From Bacillota bacterium (GTDB lineage: Bacteria > Bacillota > Sulfobacillia > Sulfobacillales > JAIMBI01), in NCBI GenBank assembly GCA_021846565.1, contig JAJZWS010000028.1:1-37444 (forward strand): a DNA stretch of 37,444 bases, written 5' to 3'. Below the pieces are notes generated by a model. The model was not told where the DNA came from and did not search any database. It worked only from the letters and a program-made list of their open reading frames with translations. This document shows, piece by piece, positions 24,901 through 31,460 of this stretch. Position 1 is the first letter of the stretch. The number at the start of each line of letters is the position of its first letter. The position numbers and the translations under genes were made by a program.

Positions 24901-25122
24901 TCGCACGGACCCGGGGGGCAAGGCCACCCGCGCGCTCAGCACTGCCATCGCGGCGTCGGGATGCGTCCAGGGCCTGCCCCAGGCCACCGGCTCCTCTCCC
25001 AGGACCCCCGCCCGCCCCCGGTACTGAACGGTGGCGTCGTGCACGTCCACGCGGTCCACCACGGCCCAGGTATCCAGCGCCTCCACCCAAAACTGCAGCC
25101 CATGCCAAAAACTGCGATCCAC
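21979..25122 (-). CDS. GH38 alpha-mannosidase
   Basis: 1047-residue retaining alpha-mannosidase of family GH38, the usual length. Zinc-site and catalytic motifs are present: [20 protein letters not shown] (zinc His and Asp), [20 protein letters not shown] (Asp nucleophile region) and [18 protein letters not shown] (zinc His). The N-terminal beta domain and the long C-terminal beta-sandwich follow the family pattern. No signal peptide: cytoplasmic action on imported manno-oligosaccharides is likely. GTG 25122 has GGAGGG 8 bp upstream; ATG 25149 lacks a ribosome site. First gene of an operon with cca, the propeller-GNAT fusion and the NUDIX gene. Confidence 0.93.
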   Translation of the reverse strand: [1047 protein letters not shown]

Positions 25123-25214
25123 GCTGACATCCCTCCACACGCTGGCCATTATGTTCTCTTGACCACGGTGTCATCGACCCGCCGCCTCCGTCGTCGCCTG
25201 TTCGGGCCATTCTA

Positions 25215-25246
25215 CCGCGTGCGGCGTAGCTGCTAGCCGCACGCGG
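25215..25246. promoter_or_regulatory. Perfect 11-bp inverted repeat in divergent gap
   Basis: CCGCGTGCGGC (25215-25225) and GCCGCACGCGG (25236-25246) are perfect reverse complements around a 10-nt spacer. They lie between the start of the mannosidase operon (minus) and the membrane-protein gene (plus). No T-run follows either arm, so an operator is more likely than a terminator. Confidence 0.5.
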
Positions 25247-25402
25247 AAACCAGACGCTTGCCTCCATCGCTCGGAGTGGTGCACGCTGCGCATCCGCCCG
25301 GCGAGGCGCCGCGGCGCATCGGTGAAACGTGATAGGATCGTACGAAAATTGTGCGACGACCCGCTGACCGGGGCGGCGCCGCGGACGAGGGAGGCGACGC
25401 TC

Positions 25403-25945
25403 ATGTGGACCGGAACACGGACCGGCATACGGCTCGGACTGCTCTTCAGTCTGCTGGGCATTGCTCTCGCGGCGCTGGACCTGTCGATTGGGTTCAAAGT
25501 GGCCACCACGCTTGACGGCGGTGTGTGGTGGAACGTCTTGTTGGACGTTATTCCGCTGGGCTTGTTTGCGCTGGCGGGCGGCATCGCGCGGCGCCGCGGC
25601 AACCATCCCCTTATCGTGGGGCTGTGGGTGGGGCTCGTGTACGGCCTAGTGGCGGGGGTGGCCAGCTATGTGGTCGCTCTGGTCATCCCCGGCAAGGCGA
25701 CCTTGATTCGCGTGATGTGGCAAACCTACGAGCACCTCCACGGCAAGGCCAGCGCCACCGTGAGTTCCCACTCGCAGCTGGTGGCCGCGGTCCTGCACCC
25801 GGCGTTTGCCAACTACGTGGTCAACGACGCTCTGCAGATGGCGCTGTTTGGCTGCATTTTCTCCCTCTTGGGCGGCATGGCGCCCCGGCGTCCCCGGCAG
25901 CCGGCGTCTGGGTCCCCGAACCCGGGACCGGCCCGTCAAAACTGA
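25403..25945 (+). CDS. Small multipass membrane protein, unknown function
   Basis: 180-residue hydrophobic protein with about four predicted membrane segments: LGLLFSLLGIALAALDLSIG, WWNVLLDVIPLGLFALAGGI, the LIVGLWVGLVYGLVAGVASY region and a C-terminal ALQMALFGCIFSLLGG. The hydrophilic tail is Pro/Arg-rich (APRRPRQPASG). ATG 25403 has GGAGGC upstream; a start 81 bp earlier lacks one. Its last 10 bp overlap the end of the convergent GNAT gene. The pattern resembles small DUF4199-like or YrhK-like integral proteins but I cannot assign a family. Confidence 0.7.
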   Translation: MWTGTRTGIRLGLLFSLLGIALAALDLSIGFKVATTLDGGVWWNVLLDVIPLGLFALAGGIARRRGNHPLIVGLWVGLVYGLVAGVASYVVALVIPGKATLIRVMWQTYEHLHGKASATVSSHSQLVAAVLHPAFANYVVNDALQMALFGCIFSLLGGMAPRRPRQPASGSPNPGPARQN

Positions 25946-27066
25946 TCTAGGCTCCACAGAAACGGCGTGGCGGGAGGAAACAGGGCACCCAGCCACGGGT
26001 CGTCATCCCGCCCGCAGATCACAGCCTCCAAGAAATCCGCGCCCGCGAGCGTTCGTTCCCCAGCCGCCCACACCAGACGCACCCCGTCGGGCCGTTCGCC
26101 GAGGGTGAGCGCCGGCACCCCCGCGTCCTCGGCTCGCCGCGCCAGCACGGGGTGAATGGCGCGCAGCAAGGCCGGCGCACTGACCAGCGACCACATCCCC
26201 CGGTGGCGACCCGGGATCACCGATCGCCCTTCGGCCAACACATGCCCCGCGGGCAGAGACAGCGGCACCATGCCCGGCGCCCCCATCTGCCGGTGGGCGC
26301 GTTCCACCAGTGCTTCGGCGGCGCCGGGATGATTCAGATGGGACACCACTTCCCATAGGCGGATGCGACGGCCCTGGACGGTGGGCCCCTCCTCATCCTC
26401 CCCGACCTCTGGAATCCGGCCGAAGAAATAGCCAGCCAGTCGGCCAGCCTGCTCTGCCACCAGCCACTCTCTGCCTGGATCCACCTGCTCGGTCCACCGG
26501 ATCGCATCCGTCCAAAACGCCTTGGAGCGGACATGGCCCAGCGGAGCCATCTGGGCGGCATAGATCGTCCGAATGGCCCTCCAGTCCGCGGGCTTTACGG
26601 AGCGCACGGTGTACCCGCTACGTGTCGCCCCGTCGTCCGGCGACCATGCCACCGTGGTGCCAAACGGCAAGCGAACGTAGCCCGCGCGCTCATAAAGCGG
26701 AATCGCTCGTTCGCGCGCAAACAGCAGGGCCAGAGCAAAGCCCGCGGGGGCCATCCAGGCGCGTTGCGCGTTTAACACGGCCAGCGCCAGCCCCTGCCCA
26801 CGATGGGTGGGCCGCGTGGCCACGCTGCCAATGCCCGCCACCAAAAGCGTGGTGCCATCCCAGCGCGCGTCAAAGGGGAAAATCTGCGCCGCGCTCACGA
26901 CCTCTCCCCCCACCACGGCCACCCAGGTGGTGGCGGAGTCGTATGTACGATCCCCCTCCAGCCGACGTTGAAAAAACCCTCGGTCCTCGTCAAAGACGTC
27001 ACCCCACAGCTCAAAGCATTGTTCCAGCTCCTCGCGCCCTCGCACGGGACGCACCTGGGACTCCAT
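25936..27066 (-). CDS. Eis-like GNAT N-acetyltransferase
   Basis: 376-residue protein with a first GNAT domain (AAQIFPFDARWDGTTLLVAG, then GIGSVATRPTHRGQGLALAV with the acetyl-CoA loop, and ALLFARERAIPLYERAGYV), followed by a second GNAT-like and a sterol-carrier-like segment. This is the architecture of Eis/GNAT_acetyltr_9-type enzymes that acetylate amines, including aminoglycosides in some hosts. ATG 27066 has AGAGGAG upstream. Convergent with the small membrane protein, overlapping by 10 bp. The substrate is unknown. Confidence 0.85.
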   Translation of the reverse strand: MESQVRPVRGREELEQCFELWGDVFDEDRGFFQRRLEGDRTYDSATTWVAVVGGEVVSAAQIFPFDARWDGTTLLVAGIGSVATRPTHRGQGLALAVLNAQRAWMAPAGFALALLFARERAIPLYERAGYVRLPFGTTVAWSPDDGATRSGYTVRSVKPADWRAIRTIYAAQMAPLGHVRSKAFWTDAIRWTEQVDPGREWLVAEQAGRLAGYFFGRIPEVGEDEEGPTVQGRRIRLWEVVSHLNHPGAAEALVERAHRQMGAPGMVPLSLPAGHVLAEGRSVIPGRHRGMWSLVSAPALLRAIHPVLARRAEDAGVPALTLGERPDGVRLVWAAGERTLAGADFLEAVICGRDDDPWLGALFPPATPFLWSLDQF

Positions 27067-27159
27067 GAGCGTGCTACTCCTCTCCGTCGGTCGCCATAGT
27101 TGTCGACTGCGGCACAATGCGAACCCTCCCCGCCCGGTGTCGTATCGCCGGCGCCCCGA

Positions 27160-28149
27160 TCAGGGATTCATCCGGGCGCCGACCAGCGCGACCACGGCGG
27201 CGTGCGCGTTTCGGGGCAGATAGCGGTCGGGACGCACGGTTTGACCGCTAAAGCGGCACGCCTGGAGCGTCTGACGCCAACGGAGGGGAATATCCGCTTC
27301 ACCGTACACGGCACCGGCCAGTGCCCCCGCGATGGCGGCATTGGTGTCGGTGTCGCCGCCCAGCATGACGGTAGCCGTGATGGCCGCTTCGCTGTCGGTC
27401 GCATGCAGCCCCTGAAAGAAGGCGTTGTGGAGCGCCGTCAGGACGTAGCCTGTATGGTGCGAAATAGGCGGGACTTCTTCGGCGGCCTGCTCCAAGCAGC
27501 GCGTCACTGCGGCTTCACTCCCGAACTCACGTTGGTACGCCTCGGCAAAGGCATAAGCATCCCGGCCCGTGCCGCCGTGCTGGATGATGTGGGCCAGCGT
27601 GGCCACGTAAACGGCCGAGGCGTCCAGGCACACCGGATGCGGATGCGTGAGGCGTGCGTCCTCGCGGGCCAGGGCTCCCAGGGTGGCGGGCGCCACGCCG
27701 GTGCCCCAAATGCCCAGGACACTTTCCCGCATCAAAGCCCCGTTGGCTTGGCTGACGAGACTGGTGTGCTGGCGCATCACCGCGGCCATGTTCTTACGAC
27801 CCGGTGCCCCGGCGGCGGCCCGGAGCACCGTCCCGATGGTGATGCCCATGTCGAAGGGACGCGAGTCAAACCAGCGCACATAGCCGCGGGCGACGGCGTC
27901 CCCATCCACGTAGTCCCCGTCGGCCGGCAGGGCATGCAGCAACTCGACTGCCATCTCCGAATCGTCGGTGAGCTGGCCAGCGGCAGTGCCCCAGACCGGA
28001 CTGGCTCCCATGTCTCGGAGCCCGTCGGGATACCGCGCCGCCAAGTCTCCGGGATGGGAAAACTCGACCATGCTGCCCAGGGCATCCCCCGCCATCTGGC
28101 CCCACCAGCATCCCAGGGCCCGGTCCCGCCGCTCGCTCGCGTCGCTCAT
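27160..28149 (-). CDS. ADP-ribosylglycohydrolase (DraG/ARH family)
   Basis: 329-residue member of the ADP-ribosylglycohydrolase family, which removes ADP-ribose from proteins or degrades related ADP-ribosides. The N-terminal CWWGQMAGDALGSMVEF, the metal-binding LTDDSEMAVELL (TDDSxM) and the second site MLGGDTDTNAAIAGALAGAVYG (GGDTDTN) are all intact. ATG 28149 has AAGGAGGGG directly upstream. The left end of IS110 copy C lies only about 47 bp before the start, so the native promoter may be interrupted. No ADP-ribosyltransferase partner is visible in the window; the NUDIX hydrolase at 19 kb could act on released ADP-ribose, but that is speculation. Confidence 0.92.
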   Translation of the reverse strand: MSDASERRDRALGCWWGQMAGDALGSMVEFSHPGDLAARYPDGLRDMGASPVWGTAAGQLTDDSEMAVELLHALPADGDYVDGDAVARGYVRWFDSRPFDMGITIGTVLRAAAGAPGRKNMAAVMRQHTSLVSQANGALMRESVLGIWGTGVAPATLGALAREDARLTHPHPVCLDASAVYVATLAHIIQHGGTGRDAYAFAEAYQREFGSEAAVTRCLEQAAEEVPPISHHTGYVLTALHNAFFQGLHATDSEAAITATVMLGGDTDTNAAIAGALAGAVYGEADIPLRWRQTLQACRFSGQTVRPDRYLPRNAHAAVVALVGARMNP

Positions 28150-28196
28150 GGCCGCCCCTCCTTGCCCATTCACTGCCCGTTCACTGTACACAATTG

Positions 28197-28452
28197 CCCA
28201 TGCGGCTGAGCTGCACCCCGCCCCATGAAAAACAGGGTTCAAGGTCATCGATGGCGAAGGAGGAGCGGCTGCCGTGAGGAGGTCGGTATCTCTGTGGTCT
28301 TGCGAGGCCGCGACACCGTTTGACCCGGAGCGCCGTGGGGAATTCGCCTAGTTGTGGCCCCTCGGGGCGAGCACGGAGCAGAATCCATCCTGATGGCGTG
28401 GGACGCCGCCTACGGCCTTCACGTGAGTAGCGCGGACGAAAGCAGGGAATCG
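28197..28452 (+). ncRNA. Candidate bridge-RNA leader of IS110 copy C
   Basis: Non-coding 5' part of copy C, colinear with the leader of copy A. The stem CCGTGGGG (28333-28340) and CCCCTCGG (28358-28365) has one mismatch compared with the perfect copy-A stem. The 17-nt loop (28341-28357) differs from copy A at about five positions, while the following 40 bases are nearly identical. CGGAGCAG at 28374-28381 again equals the element's right terminus. Position and pattern suit an IS110 bridge RNA; expression is unproven. Confidence 0.4.
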
Positions 28453-29667
28453 GATGGCGGTCGTATGCGCCCGGTGCGCCGGGCTCGATGGCCACCAGAA
28501 GACGGTGGTCGCCGGTGTCCTCGTGCGCCCGGGCCGGGACCCCCTCCGGGCCGTGCGGACGTTTGGCCCCACCACCCCGGAGGTGCTGGCCTTGCAGACC
28601 TGGTTACCGGAGCACCACGTGACGCCTGTGGCGATGGAGTCCACCGAGAGCTCCGAGAAGCCCCTCTTCACCCCGCTGGAGAGCCGGTTCACCACCTGGC
28701 TCGTCAACCCGGCGCCCATCCAGGCCGTGCCGGGTCGCCAGACCGACGGGCAGGACGCCGAGGGGATCGCGGATCTCTGGCCACAGGGGCTCCTGCGGCC
28801 CTGCTTCATGCCCGACCGGGCCCAGCGGGAACTGCGGGCACGGACCCGCTGCCGCAAGAGCCTCATCGAGGAACGGGCGCGCGAGCACAACCGCGTCCAA
28901 AAGGTCTTGGAGGGCGCCCACATCACGCTCCGGGCGGTCCTGAGCGACGGGCGGGGGGCGTCCGGGACCCGGATTCTCGCGGCGCTCGCCGACGAGTCAC
29001 GCACCCGGCGGCGCGGGCGGATGAGCGCGTGCACGCGACGTCGGCGGAGCTCGGGACGGCCCTTACGGGGCGGATGGCGGCGCACCCGCGCTGTTTCTGG
29101 CAACACCCGCTGCAGCATCTGGACGCCCTGGACACCCTGCTGCAGGCGTTGGATGCGGAGGGGACGACTCGGCGGGCCCCTTTGACGGCGACCCGGGAGC
29201 TCCGCGAGAGCCTCCCGGGGGTGAAGACCCGAGTGGCGGAAACCCTCCGGGCGGCGGGGGGCCCCACGGTGGCGGCTTTCCGGAGTCCCACGGCGCTGGC
29301 GCAGGGGATCGGCCGGGCCCCCGGGAATCATGAGAGCGCCGGCCAACGGGTATCCGGCCGCACCCTCCCCGGGACCCGCGCGCTCCGCGCGACCCTGGTG
29401 GAGGCGGCCACCGGTGGGCCGCACGCAAGCGACCTATCTGGGGGCGCAGTGTCGCCGGATGGTGCGCCCCCAGGGCAAGAAACGGGCCGCCGTCCTCGGG
29501 GCGCACACCCTCGCGGTGGACATCGGGTACCTCCTCACCCGCCACACCCCCTACGTGGATCTAGGGGGGACTCCTGGGACCGGCGGGACACCGACCAGGT
29601 GCGGCGCCACGCCGTGAAACGCTTGGAAACCCTGGGGTACGAGGTCACCCTCACCCCCGCCTCGTAA
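28453..29667 (+). pseudogene. IS110 DEDD transposase, frameshifted (copy C)
   Basis: N-terminal domain intact (RCAGLDGHQKTVVAGVLV; MESTESSEKPLF; GRQTDGQDAEGIADL; ERAREHNRVQKVLEGAH). Frame changes near 29000 (natural HPAARADERVHATSAELG continues in another frame), near 29410 (GRTQATYLGAQCRRMVRPQG in a third frame) and near 29565 (DSWDRRDTDQVRRHAVKRLE), ending at TAA 29665-29667. Copy C retains the C-terminal segment QRVSGRTLPGTRALRATLVEA that copy A has lost. At least three frameshifts make it non-functional. Confidence 0.85.
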
Positions 29668-29973
29668 CGGTCCGGCGGGGGGCGCCTGCGCCCGGAGGGC
29701 ACGGGCGGGCGTCAGCGTGGGGTGCGCGTCGTCTCCCGACCTGTTTTTCGGAGCAGAATAGCACGTTTCACGCTTTTTTCCGAAGATGGCAGGTACACGA
29801 CACCTCATCCTGGGTGTCCGCGTTCAGCGTGGAGATCCATAGCGACCTGCAGTATCGACAGAGCCGGTGCACGCGGTCGCGGAAGCCCGGGAGTTTCCAG
29901 AACCCATGGTACACTCCCTTTGGGGCGGTCAAAACCGGTCGATCTGTGCCGTGTGGGAAGAAGGAGACGTCCC

Positions 29974-30486
29974 ATGCTATATATTTTTTCTGGACTGCCT
30001 GGCACCGGGAAGTCCACTCTTGCGGTCGCCCTAGCGAAAGACGTCCACGCGGTCTATGTGCGGGTGGATGTGGTTGAACAGGCGATGCGGGATGCAGACG
30101 TCTGGGTTGATGGACCCGCCGGATACGTGGTGTGTTATGAAGTAACGAGGCAGAACCTCGGATTAGGACTCGACGTGGTGGCAGACAGTGTGAACCCCGT
30201 CCGCGAAACACGTCAAGCCTGGTGCCACCTCGCTCAGTCATTGGCCATCCCCTTTGCCGAGATTGAGGTGGTCTGCTCGAATAAGTACGAACATCAGCGG
30301 CGCGTCGAGTCGCGTGTGGCCGACATTCCGGGACTCGTACTGCCGACATGGGCCAACGTGGAATCCCGCAAGTACGAGGTTTGGGACCATCGCCACACGG
30401 TAATTGATACCGCCCGGCACACGGTTGCGGAGAGCTTAGCGGAATTGCGACACAAGCTCTCGCTTGAGACCGAATCCGGAAGGTGA
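29974..30486 (+). CDS. P-loop kinase of the AAA_33/zeta-like class
   Basis: 170-residue nucleotide-binding protein. The Walker A motif SGLPGTGKSTLAVALA is at the N-terminus, followed by an Asp-containing strand (VYVRVDVVEQAM) and the lid region NKYEHQRRVESRVAD. The size and layout fit small phosphotransferases such as chloramphenicol phosphotransferase, gluconate kinase-like or zeta-toxin-like kinases; an AAA ATPase ring is unlikely. ATG 29974 is preceded by GAAGGAGA. It is a lone gene between IS110 copy C and IS3/IS1380 scraps, consistent with accessory cargo. The substrate is unknown. Confidence 0.82.
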   Translation: MLYIFSGLPGTGKSTLAVALAKDVHAVYVRVDVVEQAMRDADVWVDGPAGYVVCYEVTRQNLGLGLDVVADSVNPVRETRQAWCHLAQSLAIPFAEIEVVCSNKYEHQRRVESRVADIPGLVLPTWANVESRKYEVWDHRHTVIDTARHTVAESLAELRHKLSLETESGR

Positions 30487-30535
30487 CGAAGCTCGGGCAG
30501 AACCGACGTGGTCGGGGTGGGGGGCTGACGGCGCG

Positions 30536-30685
30536 TGCAGGAGCGCGGCGCTGGCCGCCGCCCTAATCCGCGTGACCGTGCGCCGCCGGGGCGTCGCGTG
30601 CGAGACGCGGACGCTCCATGCGGACAACGGGGCAGAGAGGGCGTCCCAGCCCGTGGCGGCGCTCTTAACCCGCCTCTTTCAATAA
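30536..30685 (+). pseudogene. IS3-type integrase core fragment
   Basis: A short plus-strand frame reads SAALAAALIRVTVRRRGVAC then TRTLHADNGAERASQPVAALLTRLFQ-stop. It resembles the rve integrase core around the second catalytic Asp (LHxDNG), preceded by the ExAxLAAxLIR helix. Only about 50 codons are left. Confidence 0.45.
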
Positions 30686-30786
30686 CGGTCCGGGGAAACT
30701 AGCCCCGCAGCACGCAAGAGGCCCCCCGGTGCGGGATAGTGGGGTTAACCGGATTCCATTTGACCGCCAAGGAGGGAACTTCGTAG

Positions 30787-31460
30787 GTGAATCGCAACAC
30801 ATTGTTTCCCCGCCGTCAGATCGAGGCGGGCGATGACCGGATTGTGGCCCATGTCGGAGCGCGGGGGTTGGGTGATCTCGCCGACCGGACCGGCTTGGCG
30901 GCCGGCCCGTCGGCCACGTTGACCTCCCTCAAGCAGCGTCACCGGGGCCATGACCGGGGCCAGGGGCTGATGCAGATGGCCGTGGCGATCGCGGACGGGG
31001 CGACCACGCTGAGCGACCTCGCCGTCTTGCGCCACCAACCGGCCCTGTTTGGCCCCGTGGCCTCGACCCCGACCGTGTAGCGCACGCTGACCGCCATCAC
31101 CGGCGCGCCGCTGGCCCAGGTCGCCACGACCCGGGCGGCCGCCCGGCGCCGCGGGTCTGGGCCGCCGGGTTGGACCCGAAATTCTGCGTGGTCGACATCG
31201 ACGGCACCCTGGTCACGGCCCATTCCGACAAGGAAGGAGTGGCCCCGACCTACAAGCGCGGGTACGGTTTCTACCCGCTGGTGGCGACGCTCGATGCCAC
31301 GGGGGAACCCCTGGTCGCGCTGCTCCGACCGGGCAATGCCGGGTCGGGCACGGCAACGGACCACATCCGCGTGCTGGACGCGGCGCCGGCCCAACTTCCG
31401 GTGGACCCCCAGGAACAGGAGGTCATCGTCCGCACCGACAGCGCCGGCTGTGCCGGCTAG
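30787..31460 (+). pseudogene. IS1380-family transposase, broken and 3'-truncated
   Basis: GTG 30787 (ribosome site GGAGGG) opens the IS1380 N-terminal domain (VGARGLGDLADRTGL, LADLAV-type SDLAVLRHQPALFGPVASTPTV), ending at an in-frame TAG (31078-31080). The natural frame resumes after a shift near 31165 with the catalytic segment FCVVDIDGTLVTAHSDKEG (first DDE Asp) and YKRGYGFYPLVATLDATGEP, then LRPGNAGSGTATDHIRVLDAA. The remainder of the transposase, including the last catalytic residues, is missing. The homology ends at the stop codon of serS. An upstream GC-rich end (CCCCCGGTGCGGGATAG, about 30724-30740) may be its left terminus. Confidence 0.8.

Larger units (their letters stand above)
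28197..29756 (+). mobile_element. IS110-family insertion sequence, copy C (decayed)
   Basis: Second copy of the 2.4-kb element, about 1.56 kb, same orientation. It begins CCCATGCGGCTGAGCTGCAC at 28197 and ends TTCGGAGCAG at 29756. The 25.8-kb separation in direct orientation makes the intervening DNA a potential deletion unit by homologous recombination. It lies immediately upstream of the ADP-ribosylglycohydrolase gene, pointing away from it. Confidence 0.8.

Noticed and set aside
21784-25236. A 1150-codon open frame on the plus strand opposite the mannosidase and part of cca
   Set aside because: It is an antisense shadow of GC-rich genes: composition is His/Arg/Pro-rich, no domain is visible, and the minus strand carries full GH38 and CCA-enzyme motifs.
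29757-29973. Minus-strand Cys-rich peptide (HRLCRYCRSLW and CTCHLRKK) as a zinc-ribbon gene
   Set aside because: Too short, with irregular Cys spacing and running antisense into the P-loop kinase gene; no start or ribosome site supports it.
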